Notes: generated from the sequence alone by a model not told the origin. 64,000 nt of DNA from Neptuniibacter halophilus (GCF_030295765.1 NZ_AP027292.1:3534001-3598000), one strand, 5' to 3'. Positions 37,792-49,223 are shown, counted from the stretch's first letter. Program-made: numbers and translations.

Positions 37792-38886
37792 ATGATTATT
37801 CAATCAAGTCATATACAGATGGGTGTTGAGCACGAGAAGGTGGAGCAAAGCCAACTGATCAGTCAGGTTATCAGTGGCGGTGATAATCAGATCAGTGGTT
37901 TTGGTTTTGCGTTACAGCGGGCACAATCCGAGTCCCTGTCTATGAATGCGGGATGGTTTACGCAGCTAAATGATACGCCGGAAGAGAATGGCACCGCGCC
38001 CTCAGTTCTGGTGCTGACAGATCAGGGTTTGCAGTTCAGAACAGCCGAGTCTGATTCCACCATGGAAGAGCAGCAGAGTCTTTATCGTGAACGTCTGCTC
38101 CAGATTCTGTTGAGTGCCCTCCATCCGCAAAACCGTTCTGTTACGCAGTCAGAACCCATTGAGTTACCGGCTGGCGCCGCAACTGAGCAGGCTCCAACAC
38201 AACCGATCAGGCTGTCACCGGTTAGCCTCGAGCTTTCCTTCAGAGTGGAGGAGAGTATCAGTGAGTACGAATGTACAGCGTTCAACAGTTGCGGACGGGT
38301 GACCACTGCCGATGGGCGGGAGATCGAGTTCGCGCTCGATCTAAAGATGGAACGAAGCTATAGCGCAACCCGTGAATATGAGGAGACCCGGGAGGTGGTC
38401 TTTACGGATCCGTTAATCCTCAACTTTGATGGTAATGCAGCCGATCTGAGTGACGAAAAATATGAGTTTGATCTGGATGCGGATGGTGATCAGGAGCTGA
38501 TCAGTTATCTTGCCGGGAACAGTGCGATGCTGGCCATTGATCGCAATGAAGATGGCATCATCAACGATGGTTCTGAGCTGTTTGGTGCGCTTAGTGGCAA
38601 TGGTTTCGCCGATCTGTCAGCTTATGATGAAGATGGTAACCAGTACATTGATGAAGCGGATTCGATCTATGATGAACTGCTGCTCTGGAGTAAAACAGAA
38701 TCGGGTGAAACCCTGGAAACTCTGGCGGAGCGGGATATAGGGGCGATCTATCTGGGTTCAACAGAAACGCCGTTTGATATCAAAGGGGAAGAGAATCAGC
38801 ACAATGGCCGGGTTCGTGCCAGCGGTATCTATCTGACGGAAGCAGGTGAGGTAGGCACCCTGCAGCAGATTGATATGGTGGTCTGA
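37792..38886 (+). CDS. EF-hand/VCBS-like calcium-loop protein, unknown function
   Basis: A 364-residue acidic protein. It has no signal peptide or membrane segment. The C-terminal third has Asp-rich calcium loops of EF-hand/dockerin or VCBS type: DLDADGDQE, DRNEDGIINDGSELFG and YDEDGNQYIDEADS. The N-terminal half is Gln/Ser/Glu-rich. A paired acyl of Cys (ECTAFNSCG) sits mid-protein. I chose the ATG at 37792 with GGAGG just upstream; an extension to 37750 has no ribosome site. Proteins with this C-terminus are often secreted by type I or recognised as adhesin-like, but no RTX signal or ABC exporter is nearby. Confidence 0.6.
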   Translation: MIIQSSHIQMGVEHEKVEQSQLISQVISGGDNQISGFGFALQRAQSESLSMNAGWFTQLNDTPEENGTAPSVLVLTDQGLQFRTAESDSTMEEQQSLYRERLLQILLSALHPQNRSVTQSEPIELPAGAATEQAPTQPIRLSPVSLELSFRVEESISEYECTAFNSCGRVTTADGREIEFALDLKMERSYSATREYEETREVVFTDPLILNFDGNAADLSDEKYEFDLDADGDQELISYLAGNSAMLAIDRNEDGIINDGSELFGALSGNGFADLSAYDEDGNQYIDEADSIYDELLLWSKTESGETLETLAERDIGAIYLGSTETPFDIKGEENQHNGRVRASGIYLTEAGEVGTLQQIDMVV

Positions 38887-38971
38887 GTCACAAGCCCGGG
38901 CCAGTCACCGGGACTGTGTCCGGGCTTTACTATACAATAGCCGCTGATTTTTCCCGGGAGATGCATCACTG

Positions 38972-39457
38972 ATGCCTGATAATCTGCCTCTGACAGTCGT
39001 TCAGATCCGCCTGCTCCGTACTGCCATCTTTGCGACAGGTGTGATTCTGTTGCTGGGGCTGGTCTCGCCTATGCTGACCATGAGCCAGTTCTACTTTTTT
39101 GCCAGCTCATTTTCGGTGCTGGGTGGGGTGCAGAGTCTGTTTGTTGAGGGTGAGTATCTGCTGGGGGTGCTCATCTTTATGTTCAGCGTGGCCTTGCCTG
39201 TCGCCAAGTTATGGTTGCTGTATCGTCTTACAGACCAGACTCAACCTGCCGCTCAGCAGCGAAAATGGCTGCACTGGATGCACGAATACGGACGCTGGGC
39301 GATGCTGGATGTGATGGTCGTGGCTGTATTGATTGTGACTGTCAAACTGGGTGCGCTGGTTTCGGTCGAGGTCCATTGGGGGCTGTATATCTTTGCGTTG
39401 GCAGTGCTTTTAATTATGTTGTTAACCCGATACCTTGTGAAGTTAAGTGATGGATGA
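38972..39457 (+). CDS. Single-domain PqiA-like membrane protein
   Basis: A 161-residue protein with four transmembrane helices, matching one domain of paraquat-inducible protein A: GLVSPMLTM near the first helix, SVLGGVQSLF, and YGRWAMLDVMVVAVLIVTVKLG before the last helices. Classical PqiA has two such domains and zinc-ribbon cysteines; here there is one domain and no cysteine ribbon, and no pqiB/mce partner is adjacent. It overlaps the UDG-like gene by 8 nt, so the two are translationally coupled. Confidence 0.82.
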   Translation: MPDNLPLTVVQIRLLRTAIFATGVILLLGLVSPMLTMSQFYFFASSFSVLGGVQSLFVEGEYLLGVLIFMFSVALPVAKLWLLYRLTDQTQPAAQQRKWLHWMHEYGRWAMLDVMVVAVLIVTVKLGALVSVEVHWGLYIFALAVLLIMLLTRYLVKLSDG

Positions 39458-40076
39458 GTTAGGCCCGTTCTATACCCGGCTGGCGAAACGCAAAAACTCC
39501 CTGACCGTATTTAATCCTTACCGCGAACCTTTCAAACTGGCTAACCTGCAACGTTATCTTGAGCTGGTGTTCGCCCAGTCAGGGCCGCGGGTCATGCTGG
39601 TAGGCGAAGCGCCCGGGTTTAAGGGGTGCCGGCTGACTGGCATTCCGTTCTCCAGCGGGCGTTTGTTCAGTGACATTCAGCACCCGTTTCTCAAGGCGTT
39701 GGCTTCGCAGATTGAGTTAGACCCTTCTGACCTGAGCCATGAAAATACCGCATCGATTGTCTGGAACTACCTTAGCGGAAAATCGATCGTCCCTCTGTTC
39801 TGGAATGCGTTTCCATTTCACCCGCATCCATCCCGGGTGCAGAAGAAGAATCGGGCACCGAACCGGCTTGAGCAGGAGGAGGGGATGAGCTATCTGACTG
39901 AGCTGGTTGATTTGTATCAACCTGAATATATCGCCGGGCTGGGACGCAAGGGTGCTGATTCTGTGCAGAAAATGTTCCCGCAGCGTTCCGTCGCATATAT
40001 TCGCCATCCATCTTATGGCGGCAAGCAGGATTTTATTCAGGGAATGGAGCTGCTGTTACATCAGACGCGGCTCTGA
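39450..40076 (+). CDS. Uracil-DNA glycosylase superfamily protein
   Basis: A 208-residue UDG-fold protein. Conserved segments are VMLVGEAPGFKGCRLTGIPF (around 49-68), NAFPFHPHP (about 113-121) and the late IRHPSYGG. These are the motif positions where UDGs place the water-activating residue and the His loop, but the family has members without proven uracil activity. The start ATG at 39450 lies inside the preceding gene. Whether it repairs uracil or has another role is undecided. Confidence 0.75.
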   Translation: MDELGPFYTRLAKRKNSLTVFNPYREPFKLANLQRYLELVFAQSGPRVMLVGEAPGFKGCRLTGIPFSSGRLFSDIQHPFLKALASQIELDPSDLSHENTASIVWNYLSGKSIVPLFWNAFPFHPHPSRVQKKNRAPNRLEQEEGMSYLTELVDLYQPEYIAGLGRKGADSVQKMFPQRSVAYIRHPSYGGKQDFIQGMELLLHQTRL

Positions 40077-40135
40077 TTTGTCTTTTATACGCAGGGAGCT
40101 GTAACCGGCAGGGAGTGTCAGTTAAAGGAAGTTAA

Positions 40136-40876
40136 ATGCGCAAGCAGTTAGTGAGTATCGCGCTCCTTCTGCCGGCAATGGCGCTGGCAGATAAACCACA
40201 CACATTCAGTCAGTCGAAGAAGCAGTTGGCAGTTATTTATGCTGACAACCAAACCAGCTTTTATTGCGGCTGTGAATATTACAAACAGGGTAAGAAATTA
40301 AAACCCGCACTGGCTGGCTGTGGCTACCAGCCAAGAAAAAATGCCAATCGTGCGAACCGGATCGAGTGGGAGCATGTGATGCCGGCCTGGGCGTTTGGGC
40401 ATCAGTTACAGTGCTGGCAGGAGGGTGGACGTAAAGCCTGCCGGAAAGATCCGCGTTTCGTACAGATGGAAGGGGATATGCATAATCTGGTTCCCGCTGT
40501 AGGTGAGGTCAACGGAGATCGTTCTAATTACAGCTTTGGCATGTTACCCGGCGAGTCCCGGGTGTACGGTCGCTGTGATGTGGAGATCGATTTTAAAGCC
40601 CGAAAAGTTGAGCCCCCTGAGCAGATACGCGGAGATATAGCGCGAACCTATTTTTACATGCGGGATCGCTACGGGATAAAAATCAGTTCAAAGCAGGAGA
40701 AGCTATTCTCGGTCTGGGATCGACAGGACCCGGTCGATGCGTGGGAAAAGGAGCGTAATCTGCGAATCAGCAGGATACAGGGCAATGCTAACCCCTATGT
40801 CGACGGTGCCGAATCAGTTACAGTGAAGGAGTCGTCTGTGCTTGCAGGCCTGAGGCGGCTATTAAGTACGGATTAA
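40136..40876 (+). CDS. endA: Endonuclease I, secreted/periplasmic
   Basis: A 246-residue EndA/NucM nuclease with a signal peptide (cleaved after ALA at about residue 18). The metal-finger active site is RIEWEHVMPAWAFG (His is the general base), followed by GDMHNLVPAVGEVNGDRSNY, which binds magnesium. EndA cuts double-stranded DNA in the periplasm. Paired cysteines (FYCGCEYY, GCGYQ, CWQEGGRKACRKD) fit disulfide-dependent activity. It is 59 nt after the UDG-like gene and may be independently transcribed. Confidence 0.94.
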   Translation: MRKQLVSIALLLPAMALADKPHTFSQSKKQLAVIYADNQTSFYCGCEYYKQGKKLKPALAGCGYQPRKNANRANRIEWEHVMPAWAFGHQLQCWQEGGRKACRKDPRFVQMEGDMHNLVPAVGEVNGDRSNYSFGMLPGESRVYGRCDVEIDFKARKVEPPEQIRGDIARTYFYMRDRYGIKISSKQEKLFSVWDRQDPVDAWEKERNLRISRIQGNANPYVDGAESVTVKESSVLAGLRRLLSTD

Positions 40877-40917
40877 TCGTTAACGGTCTAGCCTTGCTGT
40901 TTTTTGAGGGAATATGA

Positions 40918-41085
40918 ATGAATATTGTGAATCTGATTCTGGCAATTTTACTGCCACCACTCGGTGCCTTCTTACAGGTGGGCACCAGCAAGCATTTTAT
41001 TATTAACCTGCTGCTATGCCTGTTAGGCTGGTTCCCGGGAATCCTGCATGCCGTCTGGCTGGTGGTAACCAACCAGAAAGGTTAA
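40918..41085 (+). CDS. Pmp3/YqaE-family small membrane protein
   Basis: A 55-residue hydrophobic peptide with two helices: [25 protein letters not shown] and [19 protein letters not shown]. This is the UPF0057 (Pmp3/YqaE) pattern; such peptides affect membrane potential in yeast and stress survival in bacteria. A GAGGG site lies 7 nt before the ATG. Its stop TAA shares the TTAA at 41082-41085 with the stop of convergent rluE. Confidence 0.88.
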   Translation: MNIVNLILAILLPPLGAFLQVGTSKHFIINLLLCLLGWFPGILHAVWLVVTNQKG

Positions 41086-41717
41086 CGCCGACGTTTATTT
41101 TGTCCGCTGCGACGGTTAGCCTGGGGTGATCGTCGCCGCTTCTGCCCGCTATTAAAGGCCCGGGGCTTCAGTTTCAGCTCCACTTCCAGAGTCCGGGCTT
41201 CGCCCGGTTGCAGTTTATCCAGTGTCCATTCACCAATGGCGTAACGAATCAGGCGCAGTGTCGGAAAACCTACCGCTGCGGTCATCCGTCGTACCTGACG
41301 GTTTTTGCCCTCAGTAATCTTCAGCTCAAGCCAGCTTGTAGGAATGTTCTTCCGCTCGCGTATCGGTGGATTCCTCGGCCACAGATCCGGTGCCGGTATC
41401 TCTATGGCTCCGGCCGGTAGGGTGAGGCCGTCTTTAAGTTCAACGCCTTCCCTGAGCTGTCGAAGCGCTGCTTCGCTGATAGCACCTTCTACCTGAACCC
41501 AATAAGTTTTCTCCAGCTTGGTTGCCGGGCTGGCCAGATGATGCTGTACCGGGCCTTTGTTGGTCAGAATGAGCAGGCCCTCTGAATCATAGTCAAGACG
41601 TCCCGCAGCATAGAAGCCGGGACGCTGGATGTAGTCGGCGAGGGTGGACTTGCCATCATCACTGGTAAATTGGGTAAGTACCTGAAAAGGCTTGTTAAAA
41701 AGGAGCAGTTCTGACAT
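41082..41717 (-). CDS. rluE: 23S rRNA pseudouridine synthase RluE
   Basis: A 211-residue RsuA/RluE-family pseudouridine synthase without an S4 domain. The catalytic aspartate lies in [18 protein letters not shown], the family GRL(D) motif. RluE modifies U2457 of 23S rRNA in E. coli. The ATG at 41717 gives the typical [11 protein letters not shown] start; a longer reading to 41801 has no family support. The C-terminal 35 residues are very basic. Confidence 0.9.
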   Translation of the reverse strand: MSELLLFNKPFQVLTQFTSDDGKSTLADYIQRPGFYAAGRLDYDSEGLLILTNKGPVQHHLASPATKLEKTYWVQVEGAISEAALRQLREGVELKDGLTLPAGAIEIPAPDLWPRNPPIRERKNIPTSWLELKITEGKNRQVRRMTAAVGFPTLRLIRYAIGEWTLDKLQPGEARTLEVELKLKPRAFNSGQKRRRSPQANRRSGQNKRRR

Positions 41718-41848
41718 CGGTTCTGGCTGATAAAAAGTATCTGGATCGGATTGAAGGCGGTTGGCTGATCTATACTGAGTCTGTTCGCACAATAATAACA
41801 CTCTCAGGCCATAGAGTATCAGGCCGTTTAATCAGATGGAGCATTTGC

Positions 41849-43102
41849 ATGGGATACAGCAAAATTTCGATTCCAGAAGGTGAGAAAATTTCAGTCAATC
41901 AGGATTATTCACTGGTTGTACCTGATAAACCAATCATCCCTTATATTGTCGGTGACGGAATTGGCGTGGATGTTACTCCACCCATGCTGAAGGTGGTCGA
42001 TTATGCCGTGAATAAAGCTTACGGTGGCCGAAGACAGATCGCCTGGATGGAGGTCTATGCGGGTGAAAAAGCGACTGCAGTTTATGATCAGGATACCTGG
42101 CTGCCGGATGAGACTCTGAGAGCTTTTAAAGAGTTTGTTGTAGGCATTAAGGGGCCGTTGACCACGCCGGTAGGTGGAGGCATTCGATCCCTCAATGTGG
42201 CACTTCGCCAGGAGCTGGATCTGTATGTCTGCCAGAGACCGGTACGGTGGTTTAAAGGTGTACCAAGCCCGGTTATTAAACCTGAAGATGTCGATATGGT
42301 GATCTATCGCGAGAATTCAGAAGATATTTACGCGGGTGTCGAGTGGAAAGCGGGCAGTCCTGAGGCCGATAAAGTGATCCGTTTCCTGAAAGAGGAGATG
42401 GGTGTCAGCAAAATTCGCTTCGATCAGAACTGCGGTATCGGTATCAAACCGGTGTCTGAAGAGGGTACCAAGCGGCTGGTCAGAAAAGCGCTGCAGTACT
42501 GTATCGACAATGACCGTGATTCCCTGACGCTTGTCCATAAAGGAAACATTATGAAGTTTACCGAAGGGGCTTTTAAAGACTGGGGCTATGAGCTGGCACG
42601 GGATGAATTTGCGGCGGAGCCATTGGATGGAGGCCCCTGGATGCAGTTCAAAAATCCGCAGAATGGAAAACAGATCATTGTTAAAGATGTGATCGCTGAT
42701 GCGATGCTGCAGCAGATCTTACTCCGCCCGGCTGAGTATGATGTGGTTGCCACCCTGAATCTGAATGGTGACTATCTGTCTGATGCGCTGGCCGCAGAAG
42801 TGGGGGGGATCGGAATTGCTCCGGGAGCGAACCTCTCAGATAGTGTGGCGATCTTTGAGGCGACACACGGAACGGCGCCTAAATATGCGGGCAAGGATAT
42901 GGTCAACCCGGGGTCTTTGATTCTGTCTGCAGAGATGATGCTGCGCCACCTGGGGTGGAGCGAAGCAGCAGATCTGGTCATCAAAGGGATGGATGGTGCG
43001 ATTGGTGCGAAAACCGTCACATACGATTTTGAACGCTTAATGCAGGGGGCAACACTGTTGTCTTCATCTGAATTTGGCGATGCGATTATCGCAAATATGT
43101 AA
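41849..43102 (+). CDS. icd: Isocitrate dehydrogenase, NADP-dependent
   Basis: A 417-residue homodimeric IDH of E. coli type, oxidising isocitrate to 2-oxoglutarate in the TCA cycle. The substrate and regulatory loop [13 protein letters not shown] contains S114, equal to the AceK-phosphorylated serine of E. coli. [16 protein letters not shown] and [19 protein letters not shown] carry substrate and metal residues, and [13 protein letters not shown] the adenine-binding loop. A terminator separates it from convergent cspD. Confidence 0.97.
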   Translation: MGYSKISIPEGEKISVNQDYSLVVPDKPIIPYIVGDGIGVDVTPPMLKVVDYAVNKAYGGRRQIAWMEVYAGEKATAVYDQDTWLPDETLRAFKEFVVGIKGPLTTPVGGGIRSLNVALRQELDLYVCQRPVRWFKGVPSPVIKPEDVDMVIYRENSEDIYAGVEWKAGSPEADKVIRFLKEEMGVSKIRFDQNCGIGIKPVSEEGTKRLVRKALQYCIDNDRDSLTLVHKGNIMKFTEGAFKDWGYELARDEFAAEPLDGGPWMQFKNPQNGKQIIVKDVIADAMLQQILLRPAEYDVVATLNLNGDYLSDALAAEVGGIGIAPGANLSDSVAIFEATHGTAPKYAGKDMVNPGSLILSAEMMLRHLGWSEAADLVIKGMDGAIGAKTVTYDFERLMQGATLLSSSEFGDAIIANM

Positions 43103-43131
43103 CTCAGCAGCGATTGGCTGTAAAAAGTGTC

Positions 43132-43166
43132 CCCCAAAAAGACCAGCCTTGCTGGTTTTTTTGGGG
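43132..43166. terminator. Bidirectional terminator between icd and cspD
   Basis: Long stem CCCCAAAAAGACCAGC / GCTGGTTTTTTTGGGG with loop ctt; T-runs on both strands. Confidence 0.9.
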
Positions 43167-43189
43167 TGTCAGCATAAGTTGTTGGCTTA

Positions 43190-43405
43190 TTATTGTTGTG
43201 TTTCTAAGGGTTTAATCTGGACTGCGTGGGTTCCCTTGGGTCCTGGTTTGGTTTCAAACTCGACCTTCTGGCCAGCTTTGAGGCTTTTGTAACCATCTAC
43301 GTCGATCGCAGAATAATGGGCAAAGAGATCCTCTTCATGTTCGTCGGATAGGATAAAACCGTACCCTTTAGAATTGTTGAACCACTTTACTTTCCCTGTC
43401 TGCAT
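43190..43405 (-). CDS. cspD: CspD-like cold shock domain protein
   Basis: A 71-residue cold-shock domain protein with the RNP1 KGYGFIL and RNP2 DLFAHYSAI nucleic-acid motifs. DGYKSLKAGQKVEFE and the position divergent from clpS-clpA mark it as the CspD type, which inhibits replication initiation in stationary phase in E. coli. The 217-nt space to clpS should hold both promoters. Confidence 0.92.
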   Translation of the reverse strand: MQTGKVKWFNNSKGYGFILSDEHEEDLFAHYSAIDVDGYKSLKAGQKVEFETKPGPKGTHAVQIKPLETQQ

Positions 43406-43622
43406 AAATCACTCCCGTATCCAATAAACATCTGGATTACTAACCTGAACGTCCTACCCATTGGTGCTAGAATGACACTTAAGGTAGTTTCATATACTTG
43501 CAGGTACATCAGGGGTGAACCTATCCTGCCCCAGATCAAAAATGTAAGGCCGGTATGCCTGGCTAATTCTTGATCGTTTACCATAATAAATTGTAGTACA
43601 AGAAATTAGAAGACTTACATCA

Positions 43623-43985
43623 ATGTTTATAGGTTTAAACGGAACAACCATTAGAATGTCTAATGAAGATCAACCGGATCAGGATCATTTTGACCATGGG
43701 CTTGTCACAGAGGAGGCTAAACCGCAATTAAAAAAGCCGCCCATGTATCGGGTTGTGCTGATCAATGATGATTACACCCCAATGGATTTTGTTGTGGCTG
43801 TGCTGATGATGTTTTTTTCTATGGACCAGGAAAAGGCGACACAGGTGATGCTTTCGGTCCATACTCAGGGAAAAGGAGTTTGCGGGATATTTACCCGTGA
43901 TGTGGCTGAAACTAAAGCAGCTATAGTTAATCAATATGCCAGAGACAATAGTCATCCTCTGTTATGTGAAGTTGAGAAAGTCTGA
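43623..43985 (+). CDS. clpS: ClpS, adaptor of ClpA for the N-degron pathway
   Basis: A 120-residue ClpS. The N-degron pocket sequence is [14 protein letters not shown], with [19 protein letters not shown] completing the core and HPLLCEVEK the end. ClpS hands proteins with N-terminal Leu, Phe, Trp or Tyr to ClpAP. The start could also be the ATG at 43656 (109 residues); Pseudomonas ClpS has a similar extended N-terminus, so I keep 43623. clpA starts 11 nt downstream. Confidence 0.95.
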   Translation: MFIGLNGTTIRMSNEDQPDQDHFDHGLVTEEAKPQLKKPPMYRVVLINDDYTPMDFVVAVLMMFFSMDQEKATQVMLSVHTQGKGVCGIFTRDVAETKAAIVNQYARDNSHPLLCEVEKV

Positions 43986-43996
43986 AAGGAGCCGTC

Positions 43997-46252
43997 ATGC
44001 TAAACCGAGAACTTGAAGACACGCTCAGTGCAGCTTTTCAGGCCGCGAAGGAAAAGCGACATGAATTTATCACTGTCGAACATCTGTTACTGGCGCTGCT
44101 GGACAACTACGAAGCACATGAAGTGCTCGCAGCCTGTGGTGCTAATTTTGAGGGTATACGAAAAAATCTTTCTGACTTCATAGAAGAAACCACGCCTTTA
44201 CTGTCTGATACGCTTCCTGATCTGGATACACAGCCGACGCTTGGCTTCCAGCGGGTATTGCAGCGGGCTGTTTTCCATGTTCAGTCTTCAGGTAAGAATG
44301 AGGTGACAGGTGCTAATGTGCTGGTCGCGATCTTCAGTGAACAGGAGAGTCAGGCGGTCTACATTCTTCAGCAGCACGGTATTGAGCGTATTGATACGGT
44401 TAACTTTATCTCCCACGGCATCTCTAAGATGTCCGAGCATGACCATGATCATTCCGAAGCGCCGGTTGATAATGAAGGGGTAGAGGAAAAAGATGACAGC
44501 CCGCTGGCGAAATACGCGATCAATCTGAATATTGAAGCCGAGAAAGGCCGCATTGATCCACTGGTAGGGCGAGACAGTGAAGTTGAGCGGGTGGTTCAGA
44601 TTCTCTCCCGTCGGCGTAAGAATAACCCGTTGCTGGTGGGTGAGGCCGGTGTTGGTAAAACGGCGATAGCCGAAGGCCTGGCCAAATTGATTGTGGAGCA
44701 GCAGGTTCCTGAGATTATTAAGGATTCAGTGGTTTATGCGCTGGATCTGGGGGCGTTGCTGGCGGGCACCAAATACCGCGGTGATTTTGAGAAGCGCCTG
44801 AAGGGTTTGCTCAACGAGATTAAAGAGAAGGATCATGCGGTCCTGTTTATCGATGAGATTCATACCATTATTGGTGCCGGTGCAGCATCCGGTGGATCGA
44901 TGGATGCATCGAATCTGCTTAAACCGCTGCTCAGCTCAGGTCAGATCCGCTGTATCGGCTCGACGACTTTTCAGGAGTTCCGTGGCATCTTCGAGAAGGA
45001 CCGGGCACTGGCGAGACGCTTCCAGAAAGTGGATGTGCTGGAGCCGAGTGTGGAGGATACCTACGCTATTCTTAAAGGCCTTAAACAGCGCTTCGAAGAT
45101 CACCACGAGCTGCAATACAGTGATGCGGCGCTACGTGCTGCAGCAGAGCTGGCCGGTCGTTATATCAATGATAAGCATATGCCGGATAAGGCGATCGATG
45201 TGATTGATGAAGCCGGTGCTTACCAGCGACTGTTACCTGCGGAGTTGCGTAAATCTGAAGTTGAGGTGGAAGATATTGAGGCGATTGTCGCTAAAATTGC
45301 GCGCATCCCGCCGAAAAGCGTCTCTGCATCCGATAAGAATCAACTGGCTAAACTGGACTCTAACCTGAAAATGGTGGTGCTGGGGCAGGATGAAGCCATC
45401 GATACGCTCTCGTCGGCGATCAAGCTGTCCCGTGCAGGGCTTAAAGAGCCGAACAAGCCTGTGGGTTGTTTCCTCTTTGCCGGCCCAACCGGTGTAGGCA
45501 AAACGGAGGTCACGCAACAACTCGCCCGGATTATGGGTATTGAGCTGGTTCGTTTTGATATGTCGGAATATATGGAGCGGCATACGGTATCCCGTCTGAT
45601 CGGCGCGCCTCCGGGCTATGTAGGCTACGATCAGGGCGGCCTGCTGACCGAAGCGATTACCAAGTCGCCGCACTGCGTTTTGTTGCTGGATGAGATTGAG
45701 AAAGCCCATCCTGAAGTCTTTAATCTGCTGCTGCAGGTTATGGATAACGGTACATTGACTGATAACAACGGGCGTAAAGCGGACTTCCGTAATGTGATTC
45801 TGGTGATGACGACCAACGCCGGGGCGGAAGATATGAGTCGTGCATCTATCGGCTTTACCAAGCAGGACCATGCAACGGATGGTATGGCGGCGATTCGTAA
45901 GATGTTTACCCCTGAATTCCGCAACCGTCTCGATGGCATTATTCAGTTCAAAGCGCTGAGTACCGATATTATCAAAGGCGTGGTTGATAAGTTCTTCGCT
46001 GAGCTGCAGGTGCAGTTGGAAGATAAGCGGGTGGTGTTGCATCTGGATGATTCTGCCCGCACCTGGTTTGCTGAGAAGGGTTATGATGCCCAGATGGGAG
46101 CAAGGCCTATGAAGCGTCTGATTCAGGAGAAGCTGAAGAAGCCACTGGCTGAGATGATCCTGTTTGGTGAACTCGCCGACGAAGGCGGTGAAGTATCTAT
46201 CAGCGTGGATGAAAATGGGGAGATCAGCGTAGAGGCGATGAGCTGCGTCTGA
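43997..46252 (+). CDS. clpA: ATP-dependent Clp protease ATP-binding subunit ClpA
   Basis: A 751-residue class I Hsp100 unfoldase. The N-domain has two repeats (1-150, binding ClpS), D1 has Walker [14 protein letters not shown] and [14 protein letters not shown], and D2 has Walker [14 protein letters not shown] and the pore loop GYVGYDQGG. The ClpP-binding loop is in the ASIGFTKQD region (IGF tripeptide). Together with ClpP and ClpS it degrades N-degron and SsrA substrates. A shared terminator follows. Confidence 0.97.
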   Translation: MLNRELEDTLSAAFQAAKEKRHEFITVEHLLLALLDNYEAHEVLAACGANFEGIRKNLSDFIEETTPLLSDTLPDLDTQPTLGFQRVLQRAVFHVQSSGKNEVTGANVLVAIFSEQESQAVYILQQHGIERIDTVNFISHGISKMSEHDHDHSEAPVDNEGVEEKDDSPLAKYAINLNIEAEKGRIDPLVGRDSEVERVVQILSRRRKNNPLLVGEAGVGKTAIAEGLAKLIVEQQVPEIIKDSVVYALDLGALLAGTKYRGDFEKRLKGLLNEIKEKDHAVLFIDEIHTIIGAGAASGGSMDASNLLKPLLSSGQIRCIGSTTFQEFRGIFEKDRALARRFQKVDVLEPSVEDTYAILKGLKQRFEDHHELQYSDAALRAAAELAGRYINDKHMPDKAIDVIDEAGAYQRLLPAELRKSEVEVEDIEAIVAKIARIPPKSVSASDKNQLAKLDSNLKMVVLGQDEAIDTLSSAIKLSRAGLKEPNKPVGCFLFAGPTGVGKTEVTQQLARIMGIELVRFDMSEYMERHTVSRLIGAPPGYVGYDQGGLLTEAITKSPHCVLLLDEIEKAHPEVFNLLLQVMDNGTLTDNNGRKADFRNVILVMTTNAGAEDMSRASIGFTKQDHATDGMAAIRKMFTPEFRNRLDGIIQFKALSTDIIKGVVDKFFAELQVQLEDKRVVLHLDDSARTWFAEKGYDAQMGARPMKRLIQEKLKKPLAEMILFGELADEGGEVSISVDENGEISVEAMSCV

Positions 46253-46343
46253 TCTTAAACGACCGGTTCGGATACCTTTGGTTGTCCGGGTCGGTTGTAC
46301 CCTGGTCTGAAGCAGCGGGTCTGAAACAGCCGATTCAAAACAC

Positions 46344-46375
46344 AAAAAAAGGCAGCTTGATGGCTGCCTTTTTTT
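46344..46375. terminator. Bidirectional terminator between clpA and infA
   Basis: A 13-bp stem AAAAAAAGGCAGC / GCTGCCTTTTTTT, loop ttgatg, with A- and T-runs; it ends clpA on the plus strand and infA on the minus strand. Confidence 0.92.
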
Positions 46376-46413
46376 GACTTTCCTGAACCGGAATTCAGGG
46401 AAGAGAGCGATGG

Positions 46414-46647
<234 letters not shown>

Positions 46648-46740
46648 TTAAGGATCTCCAGAGGTCTGGACCTGATAATTGCGCGGTATTGTGCCTGAAA
46701 ACAGCGGTCATATCAAAGGTAAATCTGCCTAATCTCTTGA

Positions 46741-47457
46741 TTAGCGCGGCTTAACCAGCATCCAGTCGCCGTCGATCAGAAGCTCAAAAGGAGAGAACGC
46801 TGTCTTGTAGCTCATCTTGCGGCAGGCTTTCACCCAATAGCCCAGGTAGAGGTAAGGTAGCTGGTGCTCCTCGCAGTACTGAAGTTGCCAGAGGATACAG
46901 TAGGTGCCGAGGCTGCGTTTGCTGAGTGACGGGTCGTAAAAGGTGTAGATGGCAGACATACCCTGTTCCAGCATATCCACCACACTGACAGCAAGCAGTC
47001 GCCCTTCAGGGTCGCGGAACTCCATAAAATAGGTATGTTCCTCACCTTCAACCAGAAATGAATTGAATTGCTCAAGGCTCGGTGGGTACATATCCCCGTC
47101 CTGATGGCGTTCATTGATGTAACGGGAATAAAGGGCGTAATACTCATCGCTGAACGCAGGCGTGGTCTTGCTGACGGTGAGATCGCGGTTTTTGTTGAGG
47201 ATCCGTTGCTGGCTCTTACGAAATTTGAAGTGGCGAACAGGTACACGGACAGAGATGCAGGCATTACAGCCATCACAGTGCGGTCGATAAATGTGTTTAC
47301 CGCTACGCCTGAAGCCCAGATCTGATAAGCGGCTATAGGTTGCCTGATCTATCTCGGCTTGCGGGTCGACAAACAGGGTCTTGGCCGTTTTGCCAGTGAG
47401 GTAGCTGCAATCATGCTCAGGCGTGGCATAAAAATGTAAAGCCCTGAGATTGGTCAC
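46741..47457 (-). CDS. bpt: Aspartate/glutamate leucyltransferase (Ate/Bpt)
   Basis: A 238-residue R-transferase family protein. The N-terminal cysteine cluster (HDCSYL and HCDGCNACISVRVPV) and C-terminal DPSLSKRSLGTYCILWQ are family signatures. The bacterial type Bpt adds leucine from Leu-tRNA to N-terminal Asp or Glu, making ClpS substrates. With aat 17 nt upstream and clpS-clpA opposite, it completes an N-degron module. Confidence 0.94.
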   Translation of the reverse strand: MTNLRALHFYATPEHDCSYLTGKTAKTLFVDPQAEIDQATYSRLSDLGFRRSGKHIYRPHCDGCNACISVRVPVRHFKFRKSQQRILNKNRDLTVSKTTPAFSDEYYALYSRYINERHQDGDMYPPSLEQFNSFLVEGEEHTYFMEFRDPEGRLLAVSVVDMLEQGMSAIYTFYDPSLSKRSLGTYCILWQLQYCEEHQLPYLYLGYWVKACRKMSYKTAFSPFELLIDGDWMLVKPR

Positions 47458-47474
47458 GGGTTACTCCACAAAAT

Positions 47475-48167
47475 CTACAGTCGGAGGTCGAACTGCCAGT
47501 CGTGACTGACGGGACTGTCCAGGTAGCGGTTAAGGTATTGCTGGAACTCTTCCCGGGGCATCTCGCTGGCACCAAGAGAGAGCAGGTGGTCATTGCTAAC
47601 CTGACAGTCAATTAAAGCATAGCCCCAAATTTTGAGCTGTTCGACCATTTTTATAAAGGCGATCTTGGAAGCATCGCGTTGCCGGCTGAACATGGATTCA
47701 CCAAAAAACAGCTTACCCATCGCCAGTCCATACAGGCCGCCTGCCAGCTCATCATCTATGTAGACCTCAACCGAATGGGCTATACCGCGCTTATGCAGTA
47801 GTGCGTAGGCCTGCTGCATCTCCTCAGTGATCCAGGTTCCGTCAGAATCTCTGCGTGGCCCGGCGCATGCGGCCATAACAGAATTGAAATCCTTATTAAA
47901 AACAACGCGGTAGTCGTTTTTGTTAAGGCGCTTTCGCATGCTTCTGGAAATGTGGATCTGATCCGGGATCAGTACGCAGCGCGGGTCAGGGCTCCACCAG
48001 AGAACGGGTTCTCCCGGGCTGTACCAGGGGAAAATTCCGCTACGGTATGCGCTGATTAAACGCTCCTGAGAGAGTCCGCCGCCGGCTGCCAGTAGCCCGT
48101 TAGGGTCTTCCAGCGCCTGACTGATCGGAGGGAAGGGGTCTGTAGGATATTGAAGCCAGGGGATCAT
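47475..48167 (-). CDS. aat: Leucyl/phenylalanyl-tRNA--protein transferase
   Basis: A 230-residue L/F-transferase, which attaches Leu or Phe from tRNA to N-terminal Arg or Lys. Recognised by GLLAAGGGLSQERLISAYRSGIFPWYSPGEPVLWWSPDPR at the N-terminal half (only part given per motif: GIFPWYS, WWSPDPR) and HSVEVY with GGLYGLAMGKLFFGESMFS in the GNAT-like core. It is followed by bpt and preceded by trxB with a hairpin between. Confidence 0.96.
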   Translation of the reverse strand: MIPWLQYPTDPFPPISQALEDPNGLLAAGGGLSQERLISAYRSGIFPWYSPGEPVLWWSPDPRCVLIPDQIHISRSMRKRLNKNDYRVVFNKDFNSVMAACAGPRRDSDGTWITEEMQQAYALLHKRGIAHSVEVYIDDELAGGLYGLAMGKLFFGESMFSRQRDASKIAFIKMVEQLKIWGYALIDCQVSNDHLLSLGASEMPREEFQQYLNRYLDSPVSHDWQFDLRL

Positions 48168-48173
48168 AAGATG

Positions 48174-48198
48174 GAGGAGCCGCAGTGGGCGACTCCTC
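48174..48198 (-). terminator. Hairpin between trxB and aat
   Basis: GAGGAGCCGC and GCGACTCCTC arms around a 5-nt loop, 9 nt after the trxB stop. The T-run on the minus strand is weak, so it may attenuate rather than fully terminate before aat. Confidence 0.45.
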
Positions 48199-48206
48199 TC
48201 CGGTAC

Positions 48207-49223
<1,017 letters not shown>

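Noticed and set aside
45233..46345. Long minus-strand open frame opposite clpA (370 codons)
   Set aside because: It is antisense to an excellent ClpA and its translation has no family features; an artefact of codon bias in the real gene.
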